NCBI RefSeq assembly: GCF_003952525.1
Contig: NZ_CP034451.1
Span: 2,356,001-2,420,000 of the forward strand
From: Mesorhizobium sp. M3A.F.Ca.ET.080.04.2.1
GTDB taxonomy: Bacteria > Pseudomonadota > Alphaproteobacteria > Rhizobiales > Rhizobiaceae
Direction: 5' to 3'
Length of the DNA: 64,000 bases
Positions 6,616 through 17,915 of this stretch are shown in pieces (positions within the stretch are counted from its first letter, which is position 1; the number at the start of each line of letters is the position of its first letter). Below the pieces are notes generated by a model. The model saw only the letters and a list, made by a program, of their open reading frames with translations. It had not been told where the DNA came from and ran no database searches. Both the position numbers and the translations under genes were made by a program.

Positions 6616-9600
6616 ATGCCGCCTGAAAGCTACTCCTTCCTCGACGTCGCCGTGCTTGACGCGGTTCGCCAGCGCTTCGCCGCCGGCGACGCCCTCGCGA
6701 TATTGTCGGCAGACCTCGAGCAGGTGATCTGGGCCAACGGACCGGGCGCGGCGATATTCGGCTATCCCGACATCGAGGCCATCATCGGTTCCTCGGCGCG
6801 GCTGCCGCTGATCGCCCGGCGGCAGATCATGGCGACCAGCGGCTTTCCCGAGATCGGCAGCGACCGGGCCATCACCGTCAGGCTGGCGAGCGGCGTGGTG
6901 AGCCGCGCCGTCGGCTTCCTCGCCAGCACGGTGACGATGCCGGATGGTGAACGGGCAATCATGCTGGCGCTGCCGGCCGCGCAGACCAATTCGCGCAGCG
7001 CAGCCGAAATCGCCAGCCGCGCCATTGGCGGCTTCACCGAAGCCGGCCATTTCATCGCGTTCATCGACGCCGGAGGCGGCGTCGAAGCGGCTTCCGAGGG
7101 TTTCGATGCACTCGGCATCAAACCGGAAACGCTGGCTGCGCTGGTTGCGGACGTAGCGAGCGCTGGCGATCGTATCGTCAAGCGCCTTGTTCCGGGCGCC
7201 GGCACCTCCTACCCGGCCGGCTTTGCACGACTGACCGACGAACGCCACCTGCTGGTGGTGATCGACGAGGCTCAACTCGACCACGAGGACGATCAGGCTC
7301 GCGGCGATCAGGGCCAAAGTGCGACAGAAACCGCGTCTGGCGCAACCGGGGGCGCCCGGCTGGAAGCCGAGCCGGTTCGGGACCAGACACCAGCGGCGGA
7401 AACGGCCGGCGAAAAGGGCGATGCAGTGCCGCAGCCATCCGCGACGGACGCGCAGCCCGCCGGCGCGAGCCGCCCGATAGGCTCGGCCAGCCATGCACCG
7501 CCTGCGGCGGAGGCCGGACAAACGGCAGCAAATGCCGGTCCCGCCCACGACCATTGGTATTTCAACGCGGGCGGCGACGATGCCAGGCGGCCCGAACGAG
7601 CCGCCCCGGCCTCGAACGCCGAGACCAGGCCATCGTCCGAGTCGGGCCCGAGCCGGACAATCGACCGCTCGGCGCCGCCGCTGCGCTTCGTCTGGCGAAC
7701 CGACGCCGAAGGCAGATTCAGCGCCCTGTCGCCGGAATTCGCCGATCTCGTCGGCAAGACTGCCGCGGATGTGATCGGTCGCCATTTCAGGGATGTGGCG
7801 ACCACCTTCGGCCTTGACGCGGCGGGCGAGATCGCCGGCCTGCTCGAACGGCGCGACACCTGGTCCGGGCGTTCGGTGCTCTGGCCGGTGGCTGGCACCG
7901 ATCTGAAGATCCCTGTCGACCTGGCGGCGTTGCCGGTCTACGGCCGCAGCCGCGTCTTCGAGGGGTTCCGCGGCTTCGGCGTCGCACGCAGCGGCGACGC
8001 CGTGGTCGATCCGGAGGGGCTCGGCATGGCGCTTGTCCCTAACGGCGAAGCGCCTGTCGCCGCCGAACCGACCGACGAGCAGCCGGCACCGGAGGCGACG
8101 ACGTCCGCCGATCCGTTCGAGGGCGAGGTGCCGGCGCTGACAATCGTGCCGAAGCCGGAGCGGCGCTTCGCCGACAAGGTGATCCGGCTGGCGGAGCACC
8201 GGCAGCCGGCCAACGACAAGCAGCCAGCAATCGAAAAAGGCTTGTCGGTTCTGGAGCGCAGCGCCTTTCGAGAGATCGGCGAGCGTCTGAAAAAGGACAG
8301 TTCCCTGCCGGCCGAGCCGGCCGCCGCCGAAGCGTCTGGCGTTGAAAGTGAAGCCGAGGCCGCCCAAGGGAAAGTGGCAGCTCCGGAGCAATCGACCACC
8401 CGCGAACCCGGCGCACCGGCGCCCGATGCGGTTGAACGGGAATCCCCCATAGCGGACGGCGACCAGGCGCAACCCGAGCCCGTCGAGACAGCCGAAGCGG
8501 AAACCGAGGCGGAAGATCAGAAGGATCTGGCGCGGCTCGACGGCGCCGAGGATGCTGCCGAAACATCCACCGGCCAGGACGGAGCGGTGCCCGCCTCCGG
8601 CTCGCTGCTCAGCTATGCAGGCCAGAAAGCAACCGGCGAAGCGGCCGGCCGCCGCGCGCCTGATGCAGGCGCTGACGACGACAGCATGGCCGCCGACGAT
8701 TTTCGCGATGCCGAAGACAGCGAGGACTGGTCCGGCGCCGACGCCGACGGCTCCTCACCTGCCGCTGCGCAGCCGGCCGAAATGGAAGCGCCCCCGGCCG
8801 AGCAGCCGCGGCTCGAGGTGCCGCCGCTGAAGCTCGAAGGCATCGTGCCGTCCGCCCTCGCCACCGGAGAGGAAGCCAAGGCTCCCGACACCTCCATCAT
8901 CGCAAGACTGCCGGTACCGTTGCTGATCCATTCCGGTGACGCGATGCACTACGCCAATGAAGCGTTCCTGGAGCTCACCGGCTACGATGCACTGGAGGAT
9001 CTTGCCGATGCTGGCGGACTGGGCGCGCTCTTCGCCGACCACTACACGGACGATGGCGAGGCTGACGAAAGCGACCGATCGCTGAAGCTCAGGACGCGCC
9101 AAGGCCAGGAATTCCCGATCGATGCGCTCTTGCGCTCGGTGCCATGGCGCGGCGGCAAGGCGCTGATGCTGGTGGTGCGTCGCTCGGGCGAGGATGAGGC
9201 GCCGCATTTGAGCGCCGCCAATGACGAGCCGAGCCAGCAGCCGGATGTTTCCGAGCTGAAGGCTCGCATCGCCGAAATGCGCACCATCATCGACACCGCA
9301 ACCGACGGCGTTGTGCTGATCGGCCGCGACGGCAATATCCGCTCGATCAGCCGGCCGGCGGAAGCGCTGTTCGGCTTTGACAGCGACGAGGTCGCCGGCA
9401 AGCCATTCGCGTCGCTGTTTGCCATCGAGAGTCAGCGCGCGGCGCGCGATTACCTCACCGGACTTTCCGAGCCGGGCGTGGCGAGCGTGCTCAATGACGG
9501 CCGCGAGGTCATCGGGCGCGAAGCGCAGGGGCGTTTCATTCCGCTGTTCATGACCATCGGCAGTCTTCCCAACGACAGCGGCTTCTGCGCCGTCGTGCGC

Positions 9601-10374
9601 GATATCACGCAGTGGAAACGGGCGGAGGAGGATCTTACCCAGGCGCGTGCCGTGGCCGAGCGCGCGTCCTCGCAGAAGACGGATTTCCTCGCCCGTATCA
9701 GCCACGAGATCCGCACGCCGCTCAACGCCATCATCGGCTTTTCCGAGCTGATGGTGGACGAGAAGTTCGGCCCGGTCGCCAACGACCGCTACCGTGACTA
9801 TCTGCGCGACATCAACCGTTCCGGCAATCACGTGCTCGATCTTGTCAACGACCTGCTCGATATCTCGAAGATCGAGGCCGGCCAGCAGGAGATGGATTAC
9901 GAGGCGGTGTCGCTCAACGACACGCTAGCCGAAACGGTGGCGATGATGCAGCCGCAGGCCAACCGCGAGCGCGTCATCATCCGCTCGAGCCTCGCCTCGC
10001 GCCTGCCGGAAGTGGTTGCGGATCTGCGCAGCGTGCGCCAAATCGCCCTCAACATCCTGTCGAATGCCATCCGCTACACGCAGGCCGGCGGTCAGGTGAT
10101 CGTGTCGACCGCCTATGAGGCCTCGGGCGACGTGGTCATGCGCGTGCGCGACACCGGCATCGGCATGACCCAGGCCGAGATCGAGCAGGCACTGAAACCC
10201 TTCAAGCAGATCAACGCGCTGAAGCGCGGGCGCGGCGACGGCACCGGCCTCGGCCTGCCGCTGACAAAGGCGATGGTGGAGGCGAACCGCGCCCGCTTCA
10301 GCATCACCTCGACGCCGGGCGAAGGCACGCTGGTGGAGGTCGCCTTTCCTTCGACGCGGGTGCTGGCCGAATAG
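6616..10374 (+). CDS. Multi-PAS sensor histidine kinase, PdhS/DivJ/PleC-like
   Basis: 1,252 residues with no obvious membrane segment. PAS or PAS-like folds lie at about 10-110, 357-450, 760-850 and 885-1000. Two long Ala/Glu/Pro-rich acidic linkers (about 225-345 and 480-750) separate them and are probably disordered. The HisKA motif RISHEIRTPLN has the phospho-acceptor H1030. The ATPase boxes are N (LNILSNAIRYT), G1 (DTGIGM, about 1179) and G2 (GDGTGLGLPLTKAM, about 1208). The catalytic core resembles PdhS/CbrA-type kinases that act on DivK in Rhizobiales, and a CtrA box precedes the gene. There is no adjacent response regulator, as usual for this group. The specific orthologue cannot be fixed from sequence alone. 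Confidence 0.88.
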   Translation: MPPESYSFLDVAVLDAVRQRFAAGDALAILSADLEQVIWANGPGAAIFGYPDIEAIIGSSARLPLIARRQIMATSGFPEIGSDRAITVRLASGVVSRAVGFLASTVTMPDGERAIMLALPAAQTNSRSAAEIASRAIGGFTEAGHFIAFIDAGGGVEAASEGFDALGIKPETLAALVADVASAGDRIVKRLVPGAGTSYPAGFARLTDERHLLVVIDEAQLDHEDDQARGDQGQSATETASGATGGARLEAEPVRDQTPAAETAGEKGDAVPQPSATDAQPAGASRPIGSASHAPPAAEAGQTAANAGPAHDHWYFNAGGDDARRPERAAPASNAETRPSSESGPSRTIDRSAPPLRFVWRTDAEGRFSALSPEFADLVGKTAADVIGRHFRDVATTFGLDAAGEIAGLLERRDTWSGRSVLWPVAGTDLKIPVDLAALPVYGRSRVFEGFRGFGVARSGDAVVDPEGLGMALVPNGEAPVAAEPTDEQPAPEATTSADPFEGEVPALTIVPKPERRFADKVIRLAEHRQPANDKQPAIEKGLSVLERSAFREIGERLKKDSSLPAEPAAAEASGVESEAEAAQGKVAAPEQSTTREPGAPAPDAVERESPIADGDQAQPEPVETAEAETEAEDQKDLARLDGAEDAAETSTGQDGAVPASGSLLSYAGQKATGEAAGRRAPDAGADDDSMAADDFRDAEDSEDWSGADADGSSPAAAQPAEMEAPPAEQPRLEVPPLKLEGIVPSALATGEEAKAPDTSIIARLPVPLLIHSGDAMHYANEAFLELTGYDALEDLADAGGLGALFADHYTDDGEADESDRSLKLRTRQGQEFPIDALLRSVPWRGGKALMLVVRRSGEDEAPHLSAANDEPSQQPDVSELKARIAEMRTIIDTATDGVVLIGRDGNIRSISRPAEALFGFDSDEVAGKPFASLFAIESQRAARDYLTGLSEPGVASVLNDGREVIGREAQGRFIPLFMTIGSLPNDSGFCAVVRDITQWKRAEEDLTQARAVAERASSQKTDFLARISHEIRTPLNAIIGFSELMVDEKFGPVANDRYRDYLRDINRSGNHVLDLVNDLLDISKIEAGQQEMDYEAVSLNDTLAETVAMMQPQANRERVIIRSSLASRLPEVVADLRSVRQIALNILSNAIRYTQAGGQVIVSTAYEASGDVVMRVRDTGIGMTQAEIEQALKPFKQINALKRGRGDGTGLGLPLTKAMVEANRARFSITSTPGEGTLVEVAFPSTRVLAE

Positions 10375-10375
10375 A

Positions 10376-10419
10376 GCAATTCCAGGAAAAGTGCTTTGCG
10401 GTTTTCCGTCCGGAATTGC
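10376..10419. repeat. Palindromic mini-repeat GCAATTCC...GGAATTGC
   Basis: The 8-bp arms GCAATTCC (10376-10383) and GGAATTGC (10412-10419) enclose a GTGCTTTGCGGTTTTCCGTC-type core. The element begins immediately after the kinase stop codon. A diverged copy in opposite orientation is at 17825-17867. From memory it matches a family common in Mesorhizobium intergenic DNA. Confidence 0.65.
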
Positions 10420-10457
10420 GTAAAAGCAATACCCCGCTTCGGCTGGAGATCGCGCGC

Positions 10458-10485
10458 AAAGAAAAAGGCGTCCAGTGGACGCCTT
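10458..10485 (-). terminator. Rho-independent terminator for the acetoacetyl-CoA synthetase gene
   Basis: On the minus strand the 10-bp stem AAGGCGTCCA/TGGACGCCTT (10465-10485, 1-nt centre) is followed by TTTCTTT. It lies about 210 bp downstream of the synthetase stop codon. The remaining bases up to 10695 hold no recognisable gene; they include a near-CtrA site TTAACAAATCCTTAC at about 10592. Confidence 0.6.
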
Positions 10486-10695
10486 GAAAAATGGGATTGC
10501 TGTCACAACGGGGCTTGAGCGAATCTGATCCTCGGGGGGACGAGGAACGGGATTACTCCCTCAAGTTACTCGCGACTATCGGCGCCGTCCGTTAACAAAT
10601 CCTTACCAGACCGCGAAAAAATTTACGAATGTGTACCACTCGTGAAATCTAGGTAAATTCGGCAGATAGATTTCGTTAGCCATACCGAGGCGACG

Positions 10696-12654
<1,959 letters not shown>

Positions 12655-12918
12655 GATCGTTCCTCCCAAAGCGCGTCGCGATCGCGGCAGTAAAGCCTGA
12701 CCTCGCGGTTATCGTTATCCCAAAACCGGCACAGGGTTTCGGGCGCCGGACGGGTTCATCGCTTATGTATCCCGCAGCCCGGCAGAGCAAGATGTTGTTG
12801 GAAAGGCCGGCGCCAATGGGGTGCAAATGCCATTGCACGGCCATAAAGACTTGAAAAGCGTCGGCGCTCGGCTACACCCGTCGAGCGATTTGTCGGCAAT
12901 GGAAGCATACGGGGCAAG

Positions 12919-14799
12919 ATGCCATCATCTTTGATCCGGCGAGGGGTGTGGGTGATCGGCGTCGCGGCGCTGGTCGTCGCGCTGGCTGTCGCCGCCCTGC
13001 CGCTGATTGCTTCGACCCGCATCGTGCGCGACCGCATCGCCTGGGAATTGAGCGCCTGGAGCGGGTTCAGGGTCACGATCGACGGCTCGCCACGCATCGA
13101 GGTATGGCCGACCTTCCGGGCCATCCTCAGCGACGTGACGCTGTCGCAATGGACTGAGGCCGACGCGCCGCCGGTGGTCGAGGCAGAGCGGGTCGAGGTG
13201 GATCTCTCGGCCATGGCCGCCTTGCAGGGCAACGTGGCGTTTTCGACCGCCAGGCTGGTGCGCCCGACCATCAGGGTCGAGCGCGCGCCAGGCGGCTTCT
13301 ATCTGCCGCCGCTGCCCACCGGCGGCCGCATAACGCGCTCGATCGATGCCGCGCGGGGCGTGCTCACCGCGAACCCGCAGAAGCCCGACCTGGGCAAGCT
13401 TCCCGCGGATCCCTTCGGCACGGTCGAATTCCGCGACGGCCGCGTGGTGACGAGCGCAGACGGCAAGGACACTGAGATCCTGAGCAGCCTGACCGGCCAG
13501 GTGAATTGGGCGGCGATGAACAGCGAGGCCTCGCTGACGGCCACGGGGATCTGGCGCGGCGAAAGCGTCCAAGTCGATTTTACCTCTGCCAAGCCCCTGG
13601 TGCTGTTTGCCGGGGGAGCCGCTCCTGTCGCGCTCTCCTTCAAGGCAGCTCCGGCCACCTTCTCGTTCGACGGCGTCGCCTCGATGTCGGAGAATGCCTA
13701 TCTGGACGGCCAGGCGAAATTTGCCGCGCCTTCGCTGAGGCGCCTGCTTGAATGGTCCCAGGCCGGCATCGCGCCAGGTGCTGCGATTGGCGCCGTGTCG
13801 GTCGCCAGCAAGGTGACGGCGTCGGCGGGTCGAGCGAAATTCGAGAACACGACGGTAGCGCTGGACAACAACCCCGGCATGGGAGCGCTGGACTTGTCGT
13901 TCAGCGAAGCGCTGCCAGTCGTTTCCGGCACGCTTGCCTTCGACACGCTCGATCTAAGGTCCTTTCTTTCCGGCTTCACGCCGATCGCTCCGACCGGCGA
14001 GGCCGGCCCAGGCGAGATCGACACCAGCTTCGCCGACAAGATCAACCTCGACCTCAGACTGTCGGCAGCGCACGCCACTGCGGGGCCCATCCAACTGGCC
14101 GACGTCGCCGCGACCGCGCAGGTCAAGAACGGGCTGGCGGTCTTCGACATCTCCGATGCGTCTGCCTTTGGCGGCAACATCCAGAGCAGCCTGCGCTTCG
14201 ATCGCAAACCTGACGGCACCCAGGTCGAGATGCGGCTTCTGGCCTCGGACATCGACAGCGGCGCATTCGCCACTGCGGCGGGGATGACGCGTCTGGTGCC
14301 AATCGGCACCGGAACGGTCTCGATCATCCTCAAGGGACCGGGCAAGGCCTGGGACTCCATCCTCGAGAATGCCGACGGATCGTTCTCGGCGACGTTCGGG
14401 CCAGGCGCGCTGAACGGGCTCAACCTGCCCGCCTTTCTCAAGCGCAACGAGCAAGGCGGCTTCTTCGCGCTCGACGACGTCGCCAATGGCGCGCTGCCCA
14501 TCCTCGGCGCGGAGATCAAGGCGAGCATTTCGAAAGGCGTGGCGCGGCTGGACAAGGCCGAGGTCAATGCGCAGCAGTACAAGATCTGGCTTTCGGGCAT
14601 CGCCTCCTACGTCGGGCGCGGGCTGGCATTGTCCGGCGGTATCGTGCCGACCGGGCAGCCGGCGCAACCACAGCCGCAGGCCAACGCCCAAGCGGCCAAG
14701 CCGGCTCCGCCACCGCCCAACCAGTCGCTGTTCTTCGTCGGCGGCAATTGGAGCACGCCGTTCATCTCGCCGATCAGCCGCGGCGTTTCAGGACAATAG
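12919..14799 (+). CDS. AsmA family protein
   Basis: 626 residues with one N-terminal membrane segment (about 8-31, VWVIGVAALVVALAVAALPL). An AsmA-type start follows (RIAWELSAWSGFRVTIDGSP), with a long beta-rich periplasmic region and the C-terminal AsmA_2-like block (LNGLNLPAFLKRNEQGG; ISKGVARLDKAEVNAQQYKI). AsmA-like proteins form inner-membrane-anchored bridges associated with outer-membrane lipid homeostasis. The C-terminus has a Pro/Ala/Gln linker then FFVGGNWSTPFISPISRG, as in other rhizobial AsmA proteins. It is a single gene, divergent from the acetoacetyl-CoA synthetase. The spacer 12655-12918 contains possible degraded repeat sequence (about 12669-12760) and no gene. Confidence 0.87.
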   Translation: MPSSLIRRGVWVIGVAALVVALAVAALPLIASTRIVRDRIAWELSAWSGFRVTIDGSPRIEVWPTFRAILSDVTLSQWTEADAPPVVEAERVEVDLSAMAALQGNVAFSTARLVRPTIRVERAPGGFYLPPLPTGGRITRSIDAARGVLTANPQKPDLGKLPADPFGTVEFRDGRVVTSADGKDTEILSSLTGQVNWAAMNSEASLTATGIWRGESVQVDFTSAKPLVLFAGGAAPVALSFKAAPATFSFDGVASMSENAYLDGQAKFAAPSLRRLLEWSQAGIAPGAAIGAVSVASKVTASAGRAKFENTTVALDNNPGMGALDLSFSEALPVVSGTLAFDTLDLRSFLSGFTPIAPTGEAGPGEIDTSFADKINLDLRLSAAHATAGPIQLADVAATAQVKNGLAVFDISDASAFGGNIQSSLRFDRKPDGTQVEMRLLASDIDSGAFATAAGMTRLVPIGTGTVSIILKGPGKAWDSILENADGSFSATFGPGALNGLNLPAFLKRNEQGGFFALDDVANGALPILGAEIKASISKGVARLDKAEVNAQQYKIWLSGIASYVGRGLALSGGIVPTGQPAQPQPQANAQAAKPAPPPPNQSLFFVGGNWSTPFISPISRGVSGQ

Positions 14800-14872
14800 A
14801 GAGCGAGCCCCGCAACGGCTCAGCGTCCGAATGGCGCAAGGCCTGCGCGGGCGTCAGTCGTGCCCCCGTCGC

Positions 14873-15691
14873 TTATCCGCGCTGCGCCGCCTGCTCGTCG
14901 CGCTGGCGCTGGACCTCGCGGCGCTTGTTGGCGATCGAGGCGATGATGACGCCGACGGCGACCACCGCGATCAGGATGGTGCAGGCGGCGTTGATCTCAG
15001 GCGTCACGCCGAGGCGAACCTGGCTGTAGATCTTCATCGGCAGGGTCGTCGCACCGGGACCCGACGTGAAGCTGGCGATGACCAGATCGTCGAGCGAGAG
15101 CGTGAAGGCCAGCATCCAGCCGGAGACGATGGCCGGCATGATAACCGGCAGGGTGATCTGAAAGAAGGTCTTCACCGGCGGCGCGCCGAGGTCCATCGCC
15201 GCCTCCTCCAGCGAGCGATCGAAGGACACAAGCCGCGACTGCACGACGACGGCCACGAAGCACATGGTGAAGGTGATGTGGGCGAGCGTGACGGTGAAAA
15301 AGCCGCGGTCGAGGCCGACGGCGACGAATAACAGCAGCAGCGACAGGCCGGTGATGACTTCCGGCATGACCAGCGGCGCAAAGACCATGCCCGAGAACAG
15401 CACCCGCCCCTTGAAGCGCGTGTAGCGCGTCAAGGTGATCGCTGCCAGCGTGCCGAGCACGGTCGCCACGGTGGCGGAGATGACGCCGACGCGTGCCGTC
15501 ACCCAGGTGGCGTCCATCAGGCCCTGATTGTGGAACAGCGAGACGTACCATTTGGTCGAGAAGCCGCCCCAGACGGTGACGAGCTTGGATTCGTTGAAGG
15601 AAAAAACGATGAGCAGCACGATCGGCAAATAGAGGAAGGCAAAGCCGAGCACGATCGAGGTGATGTTGAAGCGGCTCCAGGTGGCGTTCAT
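14873..15691 (-). CDS. potI: Polyamine ABC transporter permease PotI/PotC-type
   Basis: 272-residue inner-membrane permease with six hydrophobic segments. The cytoplasmic EAA loop is present as EEAAMDLGAPPVKTFFQITL, which couples to the ATPase. It is similar to PotC/PotI of spermidine/putrescine importers. The ATG at 15691 overlaps the preceding permease gene in an ATGA quartet (15688-15691). It is the last gene of potFGHI. The long upstream extension of the frame overlaps potH and is not real. The C-terminus is charged (NKRREVQRQRDEQAAQRG). Confidence 0.9.
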   Translation of the reverse strand: MNATWSRFNITSIVLGFAFLYLPIVLLIVFSFNESKLVTVWGGFSTKWYVSLFHNQGLMDATWVTARVGVISATVATVLGTLAAITLTRYTRFKGRVLFSGMVFAPLVMPEVITGLSLLLLFVAVGLDRGFFTVTLAHITFTMCFVAVVVQSRLVSFDRSLEEAAMDLGAPPVKTFFQITLPVIMPAIVSGWMLAFTLSLDDLVIASFTSGPGATTLPMKIYSQVRLGVTPEINAACTILIAVVAVGVIIASIANKRREVQRQRDEQAAQRG

Positions 15692-16653
15692 TTGCCTTGC
15701 TCCTGGGCGCGCGCCTGCGCCTGCTGGAAGAGCATGATCGGAACGATCAGCAGCAGCAGCAGGATGACTGCCACCGCGGATGATACCGGCCAGTCGCGGT
15801 TGGCGAAGAACTCGTTCCACAATGTCTTGCCGATCATCAGTGTCTGCGAGCCGCCGAGAAGGTCGGGAATGACGAATTCGCCGACGGCCGGGATGAAGAC
15901 CAGCAGGCAGCCGGCAACCACGCCGGGCAGCGACAGCGGGAAGGTGATCTTCCAAAAGGCGACGATCGGCGGGCAGCCGAGATCCTGCGCCGCCTCAATC
16001 AGCGAATTATCCATCTTCTCCAACGACGAATAGAGCGGCAGCACCATGAAGGGCAGATAGGAATAGACGATGCCGATGAAGATGGCGGTGTAGGTGTTGA
16101 GGATGACCAGCGGCTCGCCGATGACGTGCAGCGACAGAAGCACCTGATTGAGCAGGCCCTCCGGCTTCAGGATGCCGATCCAGGCATAGACGCGGATCAG
16201 GAACGAAGTCCAGAACGGCAGGATCACCAGCATCAGCAGGGTCGGCCGGATCGTCGCCGGCGCGCGCGCCATGCCATAGGCGATCGGATAGCCGACGATT
16301 AGCGTCAGCACCGTCGAGATCGCCGCAATGATCAGGCTCGTCACATAGGCGTTGAAGTAGAGCGCGTCCTGGGTCAGCCAGGTGTAGTTGTCGACGCTGA
16401 GCTGCTTGAGCTTTTCGACGAAGCCGGACCAGCCGCCGCCGAAATCGAGCACCGGCGTGTAGGGCGGCATCGAGATCGCGGTCTGCGACAGGGAGATCTT
16501 GAAGACGATGACGAAGGGGATGAGGAAGAAGAACAGCAGCCAGAGATAGGGAATGATGATGACGAGGCGGTCGACGAAGCCCTTCGCCAGTCGCGTCGGC
16601 AGCCCAGTCCCAGCTTCAGCCGACGCAGAGCCGGTGGCGGCGATGTTGGTCAT
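15688..16653 (-). CDS. potH: Polyamine ABC transporter permease PotH/PotB-type
   Basis: 321-residue permease. A short cytoplasmic N-terminus precedes the first membrane segment (LVIIIPYLWLLFFFLIPFVI). The EAA motif EAAQDLGCPPIVAFWKITFP is in the loop before the last segments. VPIMLFQQAQARAQEQGK forms the end. Its partner permease overlaps by 4 bp, and the ATPase gene ends 11 bp upstream. With PotI it forms the heterodimeric channel that imports putrescine or spermidine. Confidence 0.9.
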   Translation of the reverse strand: MTNIAATGSASAEAGTGLPTRLAKGFVDRLVIIIPYLWLLFFFLIPFVIVFKISLSQTAISMPPYTPVLDFGGGWSGFVEKLKQLSVDNYTWLTQDALYFNAYVTSLIIAAISTVLTLIVGYPIAYGMARAPATIRPTLLMLVILPFWTSFLIRVYAWIGILKPEGLLNQVLLSLHVIGEPLVILNTYTAIFIGIVYSYLPFMVLPLYSSLEKMDNSLIEAAQDLGCPPIVAFWKITFPLSLPGVVAGCLLVFIPAVGEFVIPDLLGGSQTLMIGKTLWNEFFANRDWPVSSAVAVILLLLLIVPIMLFQQAQARAQEQGK

Positions 16654-16664
16654 GGCGCCGGCTC

Positions 16665-17804
16665 CTATCTCGTCAGCACGACGCCGGCATCGGGACGGAA
16701 AGACACCCAGGCGCGGTCGTTCCAGGTCAGGGGGTCCTCGCTGACGCGCGCCGCGTTCAGGGCGCTTGCCCGCACGATCTGCCCGTCGTCCAGCCTGACG
16801 TGATAGACGGTCATGTCGCCGAGATAGGCGATATCGTAGACCTCGCCTTCAAGCGCATTGACCGCATCGGCGGGCTTCTTTGACGAGACCCTGATCTTCT
16901 CCGGCCGGATCGCGAAGACGATGTCGGCGCCCTTGGCGGTTTCGGCAGCGTTCTCCACCACGATCTGCGCCCCTGTCGCTCCAGTGATGCGCGTGGTGTG
17001 GGCCGCCCGCTCGGCGACCTTGCCCTCGAACATGTTCACGTTGCCGACGAAATGCGCGACGAAGCGCGAGGTCGGCGCCTCGTAGATTTCGGCCGGCGTC
17101 GCAACCTGCATCACCTCGCCCTTGTCCATGATGGCGATGCGGTCGGCCATGGTCATGGCCTCTTCCTGGTCGTGAGTGACGACGACGAAGGTGAGGCCGA
17201 GCTCCTGCTGCAGGTCCATGAGTTCGAACTGCGTTTCCTCGCGCAGCTTCTTGTCGAGCGCGCCGAGCGGCTCGTCGAGCAGAAGGACCTTCGGGCGCTT
17301 GGCGACCGAGCGGGCAAGCGCGACGCGTTGGCGCTGGCCGCCGGAAAGCTGATGCGGCTTGCGCTTGGCGAACTGCTCGAGCTTGACCAGCCTAAGCATC
17401 TCCGCGACACGCTTTTCGATGTCGGGCGCCGGCATGCCTTCCTGCTTGAGGCCGAAGGCGATATTCTTCTCCACCGTCATATGCGGAAACAGCGCGTAGG
17501 ACTGGAACATCATATTGACCGGCCGCCGGTAGGGCGGAATGCCGCGCAGGTCCTGGCCGTCGAGCAGGATGCGGCCCGCCGTCGGTTCTTCGAAGCCCGC
17601 CAGCATCCTGAGCAAGGTCGACTTGCCGCAGCCGGACGCCCCGAGCAGAGCGAAGAACTCGCGCTCGAAGATGGTCAGCGATAGGTTGTTGACGGCGGTG
17701 AAGTCGCCGAACTTCTTGGTCACCTTGTCGAACTGGATATATGGCTTGGCGTCCGGATCATTCCATGGCGCGAAATCCCTGCGGATGCTGCCAAGCGATT
17801 TCAT
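16665..17804 (-). CDS. potG: Polyamine ABC transporter ATP-binding protein PotG/PotA-type
   Basis: 379-residue ABC ATPase with Walker A GASGCGKST, signature LSGGQRQR, Walker B VLLLDEPLGALD and H-loop VVTHDQEEA. A C-terminal TOBE-type domain (about 290-379; FAIRPEKIRVSS) is typical of the spermidine/putrescine and Fe importer class. The ATG at 17804 (MKSLGSIRRDF) is preferred to a frame extension into the spacer. An N-terminal tail before the ABC domain (DPDAKPYIQFDKVTKKF) is like PotG. It lies between potF and potH. Confidence 0.92.
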   Translation of the reverse strand: MKSLGSIRRDFAPWNDPDAKPYIQFDKVTKKFGDFTAVNNLSLTIFEREFFALLGASGCGKSTLLRMLAGFEEPTAGRILLDGQDLRGIPPYRRPVNMMFQSYALFPHMTVEKNIAFGLKQEGMPAPDIEKRVAEMLRLVKLEQFAKRKPHQLSGGQRQRVALARSVAKRPKVLLLDEPLGALDKKLREETQFELMDLQQELGLTFVVVTHDQEEAMTMADRIAIMDKGEVMQVATPAEIYEAPTSRFVAHFVGNVNMFEGKVAERAAHTTRITGATGAQIVVENAAETAKGADIVFAIRPEKIRVSSKKPADAVNALEGEVYDIAYLGDMTVYHVRLDDGQIVRASALNAARVSEDPLTWNDRAWVSFRPDAGVVLTR

Positions 17805-17824
17805 GTCCCCACTCCGTTGTCTTC

Positions 17825-17867
17825 GCAATTCCTGACGAAATACCGTGCCCGCTTCTCCCGGAATTGC
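17825..17867. repeat. Second copy of the GCAATTCC mini-repeat, opposite orientation
   Basis: GCAATTCC (17825-17832) and GGAATTGC (17860-17867) enclose a diverged core that matches the reverse complement of the 10376-10419 element at similar length (43 versus 44 bp). It sits inside the potF-potG spacer, so it is transcribed as part of the operon. Confidence 0.6.
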
Positions 17868-17902
17868 TCCAAAAAAGCGACCCCGGCAGTTGGCTGCCGG
17901 GG
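17868..17902 (-). terminator. Hairpin with T-run directly after potF
   Basis: On the minus strand CCCCGGCA (17902-17895), a 6-nt loop and TGCCGGGG (17888-17881) form a perfect 8-bp stem followed by TCGCTTTTTT. It starts 14 bp after the potF stop codon. Such hairpins after binding-protein genes let the soluble component be made in excess over the membrane genes. Here it is a partial terminator by inference, since potGHI lie downstream. Confidence 0.7.
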
Positions 17903-17915
17903 CCGTTCTCGATGC

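Noticed and set aside
6568..8472. A 634-codon minus-strand frame opposite the sensor kinase
   Set aside because: No family resemblance, Arg-rich, and overlaps the clear PAS/kinase coding sequence.
10592..10606. CtrA-like site TTAACAAATCCTTAC
   Set aside because: One half deviates from TTAA and no gene start lies downstream; both flanking genes end here.
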